NCBI GenBank assembly: GCA_022822525.1
Contig: JAJEBN010000109.1
Span: 1-64,000, forward strand
From: Acidimicrobiia bacterium
GTDB taxonomy: Bacteria > Actinomycetota > Acidimicrobiia > Acidimicrobiales > Poriferisodalaceae
Length of the DNA: 64,000 bases
Reading direction: 5' to 3'
The notes under the pieces are model-generated. The model was given only the letters and a program-made list of their open reading frames with translations, made no database searches and was not told where the DNA came from. Made by a program: the position numbers and the translations under genes. Shown one piece after another: positions 33,979 to 42,621 of the stretch. Each line of letters begins with the position of its first letter. Position 1 is the stretch's first letter.

Positions 33979-34818
33979 TCAGGCTGCGATCGGGCAGCCT
34001 TTCACCGTGATGCGATGCATCAGGCGGGTCTGCCCGCGGTAGTCGTTGAGCGCCTTGTGCCAGGTACAGCGGTTGTCCCACATGGCAACCGAGCCGGGCT
34101 CCCATCCGAACCGGTACGTGAACTCCACGCTCGAACCGTGCTCGAACAGGAACTCAAGCAGCGGTCGGCTCTCCGCGGCAGTCCACCCGTCGATGCGAGT
34201 CGTGAACGAACGATTGACGTACAGCACCGGGCGGCCGCTCACCGGATGGGAGATGACTACCGGATGGACGACGTCGGGCCCGAAGTGGAAACCGTCCTTG
34301 AACCGCTCAGCGCGCTCTGCCTCGGGCAGCTTCGACAAGCCCACGCCGAACGCCTCATACGACGAATGCACTGCTCGCAGGCCCCGCAGCGTCTCCTTCA
34401 TGCCGTCGGACAGCGCGTCGTATGCCGCATACATCGAGCTGAACGCCGTGTCGCCGCCGCTCGACGGCAGCTGCCGGGCGACGAGGATCGAGCCGAGCGC
34501 CGGGGCTTCCTCGTAGGAATGATCGGTGTGCCACGCCTCGCCGATCACGTAGGTGTTCTCGGGGCGGGTGCGCACCTCGGCAATCTGGGGATGGGATTCG
34601 TTCGGCGAGAAGTACGCGTTGACGTCGATCTCGCCGAGTGACTCAGCGAATGCGATGTGGCCTTCGGGCGACACGTCCTGGTCACGGAAGAACAGCACGC
34701 CGTGCTCGCCGAGCGCCTCGAGCACAGTGGCGGACTCCTCCGCGTCGAGCTTGCCCAATTCCAGGCCCGACACGAACGCCCCGAGCGCAGCGCCGGTCGG
34801 TTCGATGTCGATTCCCAT
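33979..34818 (-). CDS. TauD/TfdA-family Fe(II)/2-oxoglutarate dioxygenase
   Basis: The 279-aa protein has the facial triad His97-x-Asp99 in EAWHTDHSYEE and a distal His in WDNRCTWHKALNDY; the Arg for 2-oxoglutarate lies in RLMHRITVKG. VLFFRDQDVSPEGHIAFAESLGEI is a family landmark. It is a second TauD-like enzyme beside the one at 26237-27082, with different flanks. The ATG at 34818 is used because homology begins there (GIDIEPTGAALGAFVSGL). It is divergent from a TetR gene that could regulate it. Confidence 0.88.
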   Translation of the reverse strand: MGIDIEPTGAALGAFVSGLELGKLDAEESATVLEALGEHGVLFFRDQDVSPEGHIAFAESLGEIDVNAYFSPNESHPQIAEVRTRPENTYVIGEAWHTDHSYEEAPALGSILVARQLPSSGGDTAFSSMYAAYDALSDGMKETLRGLRAVHSSYEAFGVGLSKLPEAERAERFKDGFHFGPDVVHPVVISHPVSGRPVLYVNRSFTTRIDGWTAAESRPLLEFLFEHGSSVEFTYRFGWEPGSVAMWDNRCTWHKALNDYRGQTRLMHRITVKGCPIAA

Positions 34819-34951
34819 AGGTGATGGTCTACCGAGGTCTCCCCCTGCCGTCAAACACAGCCAGTTTCGCTTGGCACGGCGAGTTCTTGTCGACCCAAGG
34901 TGCAACTCGCTGGAGAGGCGTCCATTTTGCTGCGGCTAGCGTTGTTCGGCG

Positions 34952-35611
34952 ATGTCAGTTGCCGACCGTCCGCTCCTCAGCAGCGACGCCGCCTTGGATG
35001 AGACCGAGTTGGGCAGGCGCGAGCGGAACAAGCTCGACAAGCGGAGGCGCATCGTGGCTGCTGCCACGGCGCTGTTCCAGGAGAAGGGCTTCGAGGACAC
35101 CACCACGGCCGAAATCGCCAAGGCAGCGGGCATAGGCGCCGGAACGCTCTATCTCTATGTCGAGTCCAAGGAAGACCTGCTGGTCAGCGCGTTCGTGAAC
35201 GTGGCGGGAGATGCGTGGCGGGAGGCCTTCGACCTCGTCGACTCCTCGGCCGACGCCGTCAGCCAGATCATGACGTTGCTGATGCATGTCACCGACCACC
35301 ACCGGGCAGATCGCCGCCTGGCTCGCTCGTTCTTCAAGGAGCTTCCTTTCGTCAGCGACTCGGGACGCGCCGGCGTGGAAGAGTTCACCGACTGGTTTCT
35401 GAGCGGGCTTGCATCGGTGCTCAACGCCGCGAGCGCAAACGGCAAGCTCGACGCCGACGTTCCCAAGATGATGCTCGCCCACAACCTCTACGCACAGTGG
35501 CAGCTGCTCATGCGGCGTCTCGTCACCGATCGGCTCGACTACGACGACATGGTGCTCCAGCTGCAAGAGAGCGTCTACGTCGCGCTGTGGGCATTGACAC
35601 CCAAGGCCTGA
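34952..35611 (+). CDS. TetR/AcrR-family transcriptional regulator
   Basis: The 219-aa regulator has one N-terminal helix-turn-helix, about residues 28-75: RRRIVAAATALFQEKGFEDTTTAEIAKAAGIGAGTLYLYVESKEDLLVSAF, quoted here only to mark its extent in pieces. It is a normal-size TetR, in contrast to the double one at 27147. It is divergent from the TauD gene across 133 bp and converges on the LLM oxidoreductase with 4 bp between stops. A TAGCGT box ending 9 nt before the ATG may be its -10. Confidence 0.9.
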   Translation: MSVADRPLLSSDAALDETELGRRERNKLDKRRRIVAAATALFQEKGFEDTTTAEIAKAAGIGAGTLYLYVESKEDLLVSAFVNVAGDAWREAFDLVDSSADAVSQIMTLLMHVTDHHRADRRLARSFFKELPFVSDSGRAGVEEFTDWFLSGLASVLNAASANGKLDADVPKMMLAHNLYAQWQLLMRRLVTDRLDYDDMVLQLQESVYVALWALTPKA

Positions 35612-35615
35612 CCGT

Positions 35616-36497
35616 TCAGCCCGCAGCGGCCACCGGGCCGACCGCATCCAGCCAGCGCCGCATCAGCGCCACGATCTCGCTCGGCGAATCGCCGCCTGCG
35701 AAGACCTTGAGGTGCGTCGCGCCGAGATCGCGATATGCCTCGGCGAGGTCCACCCATTCGGCCGGGTCGCCGTCGGGCCGGGTGCGGATGGCGCATTCGA
35801 CGCCCAGCTCGGCGGGGTCGCGCCCGGCGTCGCGTGCGTAGCCCTTGACCCGTCCGAGGATCGGCTCGAGATCGGCCGGCGGGAACTGCGGCATCCAGCC
35901 GTCGGCCATGCGGCCGATGCGCTCGAGCACACGCTCGCTCACGAACCCGAAGAACGAGCCCATCCAGATCGGGATCGGCCGCTGTATCGGCATCGGATTC
36001 AATCCGACCCGGTCGAGCCGGTGCCACTCGCCGTCGTAGCTCACATGCTCATCGGTCCAGTAGCTGCGCAAGATCTCGACCTGCTCCTCGATGCGCCGCC
36101 CGCGGTTGGTGAACTCCTCGTTGAGCGCCTCGTATTCCATCCAGTTGCGGCCGATGCCCACGCCGAGCCGCAGCCGGCCGCCCGAGAGCAGGTCCAGCTC
36201 GGCGCACTGCTTGGCCACGAGTGTCGTCTGGCGCTGTGGCAGCAGCAGTACGCCGGTCGTGAGCTCGACCCGCTCAGTCACCGCCGCGATGAAGCTCAGG
36301 AACACCAGCGGTTCGTGGACCCCGGTCGCCGAGGTGTGGACCCGCTGCCCTTCGGCCCGGTCCGGATGGCCGCCGATCACGTGGTCGTTGGTGGAGATGC
36401 CGTCGAAGCCAGCCGCCTCGAGTTCCTGGACCAGGCCGCGGATGACGGGCCAGTCGAGGCCCATGTTGACGTTGCCGAATGCTGCGCCGAGCTTCAT
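35616..36497 (-). CDS. LLM-class F420-dependent oxidoreductase
   Basis: The 293-aa TIM-barrel protein begins MKLGAAFGNVNMGLDWPVIR. It has GISTNDHVIGGH near residue 40, LTTGVLLLPQRQTTLVAKQCAELDLLSGGRLRLGVGIG and the insertion loop NRGRRIEEQVEILRSYWTDEHV. These are the marks of the luciferase-like F420 subgroup common in actinobacteria. It would transfer hydride with F420 in catabolism or redox tailoring. It is 22 bp downstream of the HpaB-type hydroxylase and so probably the last gene of the aromatic cluster. Confidence 0.88.
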   Translation of the reverse strand: MKLGAAFGNVNMGLDWPVIRGLVQELEAAGFDGISTNDHVIGGHPDRAEGQRVHTSATGVHEPLVFLSFIAAVTERVELTTGVLLLPQRQTTLVAKQCAELDLLSGGRLRLGVGIGRNWMEYEALNEEFTNRGRRIEEQVEILRSYWTDEHVSYDGEWHRLDRVGLNPMPIQRPIPIWMGSFFGFVSERVLERIGRMADGWMPQFPPADLEPILGRVKGYARDAGRDPAELGVECAIRTRPDGDPAEWVDLAEAYRDLGATHLKVFAGGDSPSEIVALMRRWLDAVGPVAAAG

Positions 36498-36519
36498 CGC
36501 ACGAGTCTCGCGGGGCCGC

Positions 36520-38001
36520 TCAGCCCGCGGACCAGTCGGGCCACGGGAGCCGCTCGGTGCCCTGGGGCGGCCGGAGGATCCGCGACACCATCTTGACGGC
36601 CTCGTCCTTGTCGTAGAACTGGTAGTTCAGGCCTTTCATCCGCTGGGTGTCGCCGAAGAAGAACCGCTCATAGAGCTCCTGGCGGCCGCCCCAGCCGGTC
36701 CCGCAGATGTCCCACGCCATCCGGAACAGCGCGACCTTGTCCTTGCCCTCCTGGCTGACCCCCTGGTAGTAGCGGTCGATGGCCAGCTCGGCCATCTCCA
36801 AAGTGGCCTCCTGGGGCAGCGACACGTAGCCCCCGCCGCCGAGCTGGATGATGTGGTCGATGATGCGGGGGTACACCTCGGGATACAGCCGCAGCGCCGC
36901 CTGGATGGCGCTCTCGTTGGCGTAGTACAGGCCGTTGGCGGGATTCAGCTCGGCGCCCTCGACGGCCGCAATGGCCAGCGACTCCATGGTGTGCAGCCAC
37001 ATGAGGATGTCGCCGAGGCGGTCCTGCACGTTCACGAACTGCGAGATCTGCGACGACTCGGCCATCAGGTGCGCCAGGCCGAACAGGAAGCGCGTCTTGG
37101 CCACGTTCTTCACCACGACGTGATGGCCCAGCGACTGGAAGAACTTCATGCCCGGAAGGGACAGGTTGTGCGGCTCGATGTCGTTGCAGATGAACACGTC
37201 CTCCCACGGGATGAGCGCTTCCTCCCAGATGGCGAGCGCGTCCATCTCCTCGAAACGACCGGTCAGCGGGCGGTCGTAGTGGGACCGCTCGGGATCGAGC
37301 TTGTCCCGGCATATCCACTTCAGGTCCGGGTGGTTGACCTTGCAGGTGAAGCCGAGCGCGTAGATCTCGTCGCCGTTGCCTTCGAGGCCCAGCGGTGCGC
37401 CGAAGCTCAGGTTCTCCTCGCAGAAAGGGGCGAGCGTGCCCACCATGCGTGCGCCGGTCACGATGACCCCGTCGTCGTTGGTGTCCACGATGCCGGCGTT
37501 GACGAACTTCTCCTGCTCGGCGAACGGCGTGAACCGGTCGGTCATCGGGTTCACGAACGTGTGGGTCATGCAGATGTCGTTGCGGCGGCAATGCAGGTAG
37601 GTCTCATAGGCGTTGCGGGCGAACCGGTCGTCGTTCATCCCCCAGATGTGGCCGGTGTTGCCCAGCGCCATCATGCAGGCGTTCATGTAATCCGGTGCCC
37701 GGCCCATCAGCCCGCCGGTCACCTCCGCCCACACGCCATAGGCCGCTGCCCGCCGGCGCAGGTCGTCGATCGAGCGCGGCTCGATGAACGACAGGTGCGC
37801 TCGATCCCCGTCGGGAGTCTCGTAGGTGACCGTGTCCTCGAGCTCGGGAATGTTCTGCATGTCGTAGTACTGCGCCACGGTGAGCGCCGTCGTGCGCAGG
37901 CCCGGTTCGGTCGATGCGTCGGTAACGAGGCGGCCGTCGTAATAGACCCGCCGCCCGTCAGCCAGCGTCGAGAGGTACTCCTCGCCGGTCTTCATCCCCA
38001 T
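36520..38001 (-). CDS. HpaB-type flavin-dependent aromatic hydroxylase (4-hydroxyphenylacetate 3-monooxygenase family)
   Basis: A 493-aa protein in the HpaB/PheA1/HsaA-like large-component family, with typical length. Markers are the N-terminal GEEYLSTLADGRRVYYDGRL, the flavin-domain DTNDDGVIVTGARMVGTLAPF and the C-terminal EGKDKVALFRMAWDICGTGWGGRQELYERFFFGD. It would ortho-hydroxylate a phenol with reduced FAD from an HpaC-like reductase, which is not adjacent. It is downstream of the Rieske dioxygenase and dihydrodiol dehydrogenase genes, fitting sequential ring oxidation. Some members are vinylacetyl-CoA isomerases; the context favours the hydroxylase. Confidence 0.87.
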   Translation of the reverse strand: MGMKTGEEYLSTLADGRRVYYDGRLVTDASTEPGLRTTALTVAQYYDMQNIPELEDTVTYETPDGDRAHLSFIEPRSIDDLRRRAAAYGVWAEVTGGLMGRAPDYMNACMMALGNTGHIWGMNDDRFARNAYETYLHCRRNDICMTHTFVNPMTDRFTPFAEQEKFVNAGIVDTNDDGVIVTGARMVGTLAPFCEENLSFGAPLGLEGNGDEIYALGFTCKVNHPDLKWICRDKLDPERSHYDRPLTGRFEEMDALAIWEEALIPWEDVFICNDIEPHNLSLPGMKFFQSLGHHVVVKNVAKTRFLFGLAHLMAESSQISQFVNVQDRLGDILMWLHTMESLAIAAVEGAELNPANGLYYANESAIQAALRLYPEVYPRIIDHIIQLGGGGYVSLPQEATLEMAELAIDRYYQGVSQEGKDKVALFRMAWDICGTGWGGRQELYERFFFGDTQRMKGLNYQFYDKDEAVKMVSRILRPPQGTERLPWPDWSAG

Positions 38002-38083
38002 GTCTGCCCCCGTGATGCGTCAGCGGCGAGGCCGCTGACGGCCGTCGTCTTTGAGTTCGCAGCAGCGCCGCAAAGAACTGACT

Positions 38084-38887
38084 CTACTCAGTTTTCTGAG
38101 GCCGAGGGGCTGCGGGGAGGTTGGCGCCGCCGTCGCTGTGTATGAACCGGCCGGTCATGCCCCGGGATGCCTCCGAAGCCAAGAACACGTAGCACTCGGC
38201 GTGATCGGCCGGGCCGAGCGCGACGCCCAGACGGCTGCGCTGCCGGATCGACTCGGCACGGTCGGGCTCGGATCCCAGGGATCGGTCGTGCAGGCCCAGC
38301 GAGCGCAGGCCCCGCAGGTCGGTGCCGTGGGTGCCGCCGGGCGCCACGCCGTTGACCCGGATCTGGGGTGCCAGCTCATGGGCCAGCGACTCCACGCAGC
38401 CCCGCACGGCGAACTTGCTGGCCACGTACAGGATGCCGCCGCGGCCCGGCATGAAGCTGCTGGTCGAGCCGGTCAGGATGACCGACCCCCGGCTGTCCCG
38501 CAGAGGCTCCATCGCGGCGCGGACGGCCAGCAGCATGGAGCGCACGTTGACGTTCATTGTCTCGGCGAAGGCGTCGTCGAGGGCATCTCGGGAAAGCTCG
38601 CCGAGCCCGAGGTAGAAGTCGAACAGCCCGACACAGCTCACCAGCGTGTCGATGCCGCCGAATGCGTCCGCCATCGCGACGACGGCGGCGTCGTTGTCGT
38701 CGGCACTCGTGGCATCGCCGCAGATCACCGGTCCGGCCGATGCCGCGACCAGCGACTCGCACTTGTGCGGGTCGATCTCGAGTGAGCCGACACTGGCACC
38801 TTCGGCCAGGAAGGCATCGTGCACGCCCCGGCCGATGCCCGATCCCGCCCCGATGATGAGCGCCCGGTTGCCGGCCAGCCTGCTCAT
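38084..38887 (-). CDS. SDR dehydrogenase, BphB/dihydrodiol dehydrogenase-like
   Basis: The 267-aa SDR has an N-terminal LIIGAGSGIGRGVHDAFLAEG, the NAD-selective Asp in LEIDPHK, SCVGLFDFY in place of NNAG, STSS with the catalytic Ser, and YVASK for YxxxK. The insertion DLRGLRSLGLHDRSL and the position just after the Rieske dioxygenase beta subunit match BphB/HcaB cis-dihydrodiol dehydrogenases, which rearomatise the ring to a catechol. It starts 34 bp after the beta-subunit stop. All catalytic residues are present, unlike the SDR at 3642. Confidence 0.87.
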   Translation of the reverse strand: MSRLAGNRALIIGAGSGIGRGVHDAFLAEGASVGSLEIDPHKCESLVAASAGPVICGDATSADDNDAAVVAMADAFGGIDTLVSCVGLFDFYLGLGELSRDALDDAFAETMNVNVRSMLLAVRAAMEPLRDSRGSVILTGSTSSFMPGRGGILYVASKFAVRGCVESLAHELAPQIRVNGVAPGGTHGTDLRGLRSLGLHDRSLGSEPDRAESIRQRSRLGVALGPADHAECYVFLASEASRGMTGRFIHSDGGANLPAAPRPQKTE

Positions 38888-38921
38888 CGCGGGTCCTTCT
38901 CGGACAGGTCACACGGCTGCT

Positions 38922-39452
38922 TCACAGGAAGATCGCCAAATTCTGGGTACGCAGGACCGATTCGTCGATCTCGATGTCGCGTTGGCGCAGGCGCAGTCCT
39001 TCCGACGTCGGGATGAGCACGTCGGTCCGTCCCGCCGACAGCAGGCTCGGGGCGGTGCGGTCGCCCCGCGAGCGGTACAGCAGCACCGCCGACTCCACGG
39101 TCAGCTCGTCGCCGGAGCCTTCGAACGTCCGCACGTTGGAGACGTGGTGGCGGATGCGGCTCTGAGGGTCCTCGGTCCATGCGTAGTCGGTCTGGAATCG
39201 CTGCACCCGCTTGCGCAGCGAGTACCAGTCTTCGTCGAAGTGGTGCATGGTCTGCACCTCAACCTCGTCGGCGGCCTTGACGGCGGTGACCCGCACCGGC
39301 ATGCGGTAGCGGATCCGCGGGTCCATCAGCCCCAGCCATGCCTCGAAGTCGGACGTGTCGAGCAGGTGCGCCTCTTCGGTCAGGAACTGTGCGGCCATCT
39401 GGTGCCGCCCGTCGGTGTAAGGCAGCGGCGCCCCAGAGCGTCCCGAGCTCAT
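38922..39452 (-). CDS. Rieske ring-hydroxylating dioxygenase, beta (small) subunit
   Basis: A 176-aa SnoaL-like fold: FLTEEAHLLDTSDFEAWLGLMDPRIRYRMPVRV, then HHFDEDWYSLRKRVQRFQTDYAWTEDPQSRIRHHVSNVRT and DRTAPSLLSAGRTDVLIPTSEGLRLRQRDIEID. This is the standard structural subunit of alpha3beta3 dioxygenases. The ATG at 39452 overlaps the alpha-subunit stop (ATGA), so the two are translated together. The longer ORF start at 39746 is a shadow of the alpha gene. Confidence 0.9.
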   Translation of the reverse strand: MSSGRSGAPLPYTDGRHQMAAQFLTEEAHLLDTSDFEAWLGLMDPRIRYRMPVRVTAVKAADEVEVQTMHHFDEDWYSLRKRVQRFQTDYAWTEDPQSRIRHHVSNVRTFEGSGDELTVESAVLLYRSRGDRTAPSLLSAGRTDVLIPTSEGLRLRQRDIEIDESVLRTQNLAIFL

Positions 39453-40837
39453 GCCGGCTGCTCCCCCATGCCGAACGCCATCGGCTGGCGGGCAGGCGCA
39501 GCCTGTGACACCAAGTCGGCCCACATCGAGAACCAGTGGCGCTGGTTGTGCTCGCCGAAGCCCTGGTAGGCCGTGCCGGGGCCGCCGAAGCCTTCGAACT
39601 GGTTGACAATCGGTTCGCCGTCGAGCGTGAGCCCCATGCGGTTGTTGAGCAGCAGGTTCCGCGCCATCGAGCCGCGTGCCATCGTTGTGATCGACACCCA
39701 GTTCTCCACATCGTCCTGCTCGAACATGCCCGACGAGCCGAAGCACATCAGGTACGCCTTGTACGACGCTGCCTTGTAGTCATCGGGCGCGTCGGCCGCC
39801 ACGCAGAACCACGAATACACCTCGGTCTCCCCCGGCCCCACGGGCTGCCACAGTCGCACCGAGATGAACGGCGTGATCCGCCCCTCGGCGTCGGTCTGGG
39901 GCCAGTTGTGCACGAAGCTCAGGTTGGGGAACAGCGTCGAGGCCGAAGGCATGAAGCCCGGCTCGTCGACGAGCGCTCGCTGTGCGGGATTCAGCTTGGC
40001 GGCCATGCGGTCGATCATCTCGTCGGGATAGCCGACGTAGGCCAGTCCCGACCGGAAGTCGCTGCCGGGCGGCAGCTTGTAGGTGGTGCCGCCGCCGGGC
40101 CCGGCATGCCACAGCACCCCCTCCTTGCGCTTGTAGGGCTTCGGCTCGCCGAACAGCTCGATGTCGACGACGCTCGCATGGGTGTGGGGCGTGTGGTAGC
40201 TGTCGCCCATGAAGTTCTCAGCGCCGATCTTCCAGTTGGCCTCGACGCGCCAGCGCTGCGGCCCGCGGAACTCCATTCCGGCCTCGCTCTGGCCGGTGTA
40301 GAAGTCGAGATAGAACGCGAAGTCGCCCAGCCAGGTCTCGAAGTCGGGAGCGTCGGGGTCGAGGCTGGCGAAGATCATCCCGTTGCGCACGGCGACCGAG
40401 GGCGCCGCCAGCAACGCCTGCCCTTCCTTCACGAACCCGGTGTCGCCGCCGTAGGCATCTGCATGGAAGGGCAGCCCGGCGAGCTGGCCGTCGTTCTTGT
40501 ACGTCCAAGCGTGATATGGGCAGCGGAACGTGCGGGCGCTGCCGCGTTCGGCCCGGCACACCTGCATGCCTCGGTGCACGCACATGTTGAACATCACATG
40601 GATCACGCCGTCGCTGTCGCGGGTCACCAGGAATGAGTCGTCGCCGATGTTGCGCACGACGTAGTCGTCGGGCCGTGCGATCTCGGACTCGTGGGCCAGG
40701 AAGTTCCACGACCTGCCGAACAGCCGGTCGCGCTCGAGCTCGTGCACCTCGGCGTCGTTGTACAGGTACGCAGGAATGAGGCCCTGACGCACGGCGCCGG
40801 TGATCTCGGTGATGCCGTCTGGCTCGGCAAGTGCCAT
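39449..40837 (-). CDS. Rieske ring-hydroxylating dioxygenase, alpha (large) subunit
   Basis: The 462-aa catalytic subunit has a Rieske centre, Cys86-x-His88 and Cys106-x2-His109 in MCVHRG and RCPYHAW, and the mononuclear iron site GDSYHTPHTHA. Size and spacing match naphthalene/biphenyl-type dioxygenases. GGGGAGGAG lies upstream of the ATG. Electrons should come from a ferredoxin and a reductase, neither encoded in this cluster. It would insert both atoms of O2 into an aromatic ring as a cis-dihydrodiol; the adjacent SDR fits the next step. Confidence 0.92.
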   Translation of the reverse strand: MALAEPDGITEITGAVRQGLIPAYLYNDAEVHELERDRLFGRSWNFLAHESEIARPDDYVVRNIGDDSFLVTRDSDGVIHVMFNMCVHRGMQVCRAERGSARTFRCPYHAWTYKNDGQLAGLPFHADAYGGDTGFVKEGQALLAAPSVAVRNGMIFASLDPDAPDFETWLGDFAFYLDFYTGQSEAGMEFRGPQRWRVEANWKIGAENFMGDSYHTPHTHASVVDIELFGEPKPYKRKEGVLWHAGPGGGTTYKLPPGSDFRSGLAYVGYPDEMIDRMAAKLNPAQRALVDEPGFMPSASTLFPNLSFVHNWPQTDAEGRITPFISVRLWQPVGPGETEVYSWFCVAADAPDDYKAASYKAYLMCFGSSGMFEQDDVENWVSITTMARGSMARNLLLNNRMGLTLDGEPIVNQFEGFGGPGTAYQGFGEHNQRHWFSMWADLVSQAAPARQPMAFGMGEQPA

Positions 40838-40861
40838 GGCGTCTCCTCCCCTTCCGCTGCT

Positions 40862-41602
40862 CTAGCTCAGTCCATGCCCGTCGTGTTCGAGGGCAGTCAC
40901 ATGGTGCCGCCACAGGGTCTCACGGTTGAAGGCGCTGCCGAGGTCCGGCAATTCGGCCAGGTCGATCTCGGGAATCGCCTCGGGGGTCGCTCCCGCGGCG
41001 CGCACCCGCAGGTGGGTGCGTGCCAGCGTGTCGAGCTGCAGCGACCGCAGCACGGCATCGGCCACGTCCTCGCCAGTGGTCACGACGCCGTGGCCCCGCA
41101 GCACGAGCGCCGGGGCGTCGCCGAGCGACGCCGCCATCTCGGCGGCAAGCACGTCATTGCGGATGAGAACCGAGCGGGGGTGGACGGGTATGCCTGCCGC
41201 GGCAAGGCGGGCGGCGGGGATGTCGTAGGCACCGAAGATGGGCTCGAGCTCGATGCCGGCGAGGCTGGCCACCACGACGTCGGGCGGATGGGCGTGGACC
41301 ACGCAGGTCACCTCCGGCCGGGCTGCGAGCACCGAGGTGTGGATCGGCAATTCGCCCGGCACGGCGTAGTCCTCCGCGGGATCGTCGGTGATCTCGCCGG
41401 AGTCGAGATCCACCGCGCGCACGTCGTCAGGCGTCGTGAACCGCAGCCCAGCCTCATGCGGCCCACGGCACCGCACCAGCGCCCGACCGCCGTCGATCCG
41501 CAAGCTGATGTGACCCAGGATGTTCTCGACAAGGCCGCAGTGCGCCATCACCCGGCACCCGACGGCAACCTCTCGCCGCAGCCCGTCCAGGCCATCGCTC
41601 AT
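40862..41602 (-). CDS. Class II aldolase/adducin family protein
   Basis: The 246-aa protein has the zinc-binding HxH in CVVHAHPPDV and a later His in LVLRGHGVVT. N-terminal ILGHISLRIDGG gives the substrate loop. Family members are fuculose-phosphate-type aldolases, decarboxylases or HMG-like lyases. It is the first gene of the Rieske dioxygenase cluster, ending 24 bp before the alpha subunit, and so may cleave a ring-fission product or a side chain (inference). Confidence 0.88.
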   Translation of the reverse strand: MSDGLDGLRREVAVGCRVMAHCGLVENILGHISLRIDGGRALVRCRGPHEAGLRFTTPDDVRAVDLDSGEITDDPAEDYAVPGELPIHTSVLAARPEVTCVVHAHPPDVVVASLAGIELEPIFGAYDIPAARLAAAGIPVHPRSVLIRNDVLAAEMAASLGDAPALVLRGHGVVTTGEDVADAVLRSLQLDTLARTHLRVRAAGATPEAIPEIDLAELPDLGSAFNRETLWRHHVTALEHDGHGLS

Positions 41603-41703
41603 GCGTCGAAGCTATTGCCTGCCCGCCTCCCAACGGGCCGACCGGTGGGTCTCGGCGGGCGAGCGCGGCGGCCGCACGTCGGCCACGGGGCTGCGCCGTG
41701 ATG

Positions 41704-42207
41704 TCACTCCTGTCTGGTGAGTTCGCCTCGCAGGTGGTGCAGCAGCTCGGGCTGGCCGACGGCGGCCATCCACAGCTCGGAGATCAGCGTCGGGCCGTCG
41801 GCCGTGCCGGTCCCGACGATGCTCAGCTCGCGCCGCACCAGGGTGACTTCCTTGGCAGTCGGGGTCAGGCCCACGTACTTGCTCGCCAGCTCGACCGCCA
41901 GGCCGTCGGAGGTGGAGCGCACCATCCCGAGACAGATCTCGGTGACTCCTGAGGGCTGTGCGAGGGTCAGCTCGATCTGGCCGTCGCCCACAGCGCGCAG
42001 GTAGCCCGCCTCGGAGTGCAGCGGCTCGCCGGTGACCCCGTGGCGAGTGCGCTGGATCATCGACACGAAGGGCTTGCCCACGTGGCCGAAGGTCAGCTCC
42101 TCGGTGTAGGAGAAGTCGTCGATGGTCGGGTACTGGCCCGTGCCCCCGCCCCGCCAGGTTCCCAGCAGCGGCGCAAGGGGCACGCAGTTCGGGTGCAGCT
42201 CTGTCAT
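41704..42207 (-). CDS. Nitrobindin-like heme-binding beta-barrel protein
   Basis: The 167-aa protein has the FABP/nitrobindin signature LLGTWRGGGTGQYPTI near residue 15 and a C-terminal QPELLHHLRGELTRQE with the His candidate for heme. These small barrels bind ferric heme and isomerise peroxynitrite in the characterised members. A TAGGTT box 6 nt before the ATG suggests leaderless expression. It is divergent from the FlK-type thioesterase. Confidence 0.85.
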   Translation of the reverse strand: MTELHPNCVPLAPLLGTWRGGGTGQYPTIDDFSYTEELTFGHVGKPFVSMIQRTRHGVTGEPLHSEAGYLRAVGDGQIELTLAQPSGVTEICLGMVRSTSDGLAVELASKYVGLTPTAKEVTLVRRELSIVGTGTADGPTLISELWMAAVGQPELLHHLRGELTRQE

Positions 42208-42213
42208 TGCCGC

Positions 42214-42219
42214 AACCTA
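42214..42219 (-). promoter_or_regulatory. Leaderless -10 box of the nitrobindin-like gene
   Basis: TAGGTT, then GCGGCA, then ATG on the minus strand. The divergent thioesterase has TAGGGT at 42257-42262, 8 nt before its ATG. Confidence 0.45.
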
Positions 42220-42270
42220 GTGGGAGCGCTCCAGGGTCGAGCCCCAACGAAGGCTCTAGGGTCTGCCGCC

Positions 42271-42621
42271 ATGAGCGCAGCCTTAGAGGTCGGGTTCGGT
42301 GTCAATGAGACGCACCGGGTCACCGACGAGATGTCCCCACCGCACCTGCCCAACAAGGTGCTGTCCACCCCGGACATGGTCCGTCTCATCGAGGGCACAT
42401 GCCTGTTCGGCGTGCAGCCGCACCTCGAGGAGAACCAGACCACCGTGGGCATTCACATCTGCGTCAGCCACGAGGCCGCGGTCGCCGCTGGCGAGGACGT
42501 GGTGGTGGCGGGCGAGATCAGCGAGATCGACCGCCGTCGCCTGGTGTTCGAGGTCCAGGTCACCCACGGCGACACGCTGATCTCCCAAGGCACCCACCAA
42601 CGGTTCATCGTCGGCGCGTAA
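42271..42621 (+). CDS. FlK-type (hot-dog fold) acyl-CoA thioesterase
   Basis: A 116-aa protein with the complete catalytic set of fluoroacetyl-CoA thioesterase FlK: Thr33 in LSTPDM, Glu41 in RLIEGT and His67 in CVSHEAA. The spacings are 8 and 26 residues, the same as Thr42/Glu50/His76 of FlK. The broader family contains many thioesterases whose substrate is not fluoroacetyl-CoA, so the substrate is open. The start follows TAGGGT, a possible leaderless -10. The stop overlaps a hairpin. Confidence 0.82.
   Translation: MSAALEVGFGVNETHRVTDEMSPPHLPNKVLSTPDMVRLIEGTCLFGVQPHLEENQTTVGIHICVSHEAAVAAGEDVVVAGEISEIDRRRLVFEVQVTHGDTLISQGTHQRFIVGA

Noticed and set aside
34819-34951. Possible small gene between TauD and TetR
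   Set aside because: No ORF with a ribosome binding site or protein character; it is a divergent promoter region.
36091-38145. Plus-strand 684-aa ORF over the LLM and HpaB genes
   Set aside because: Long GC-rich antisense frame without domains; the opposite strand has two clear enzymes.
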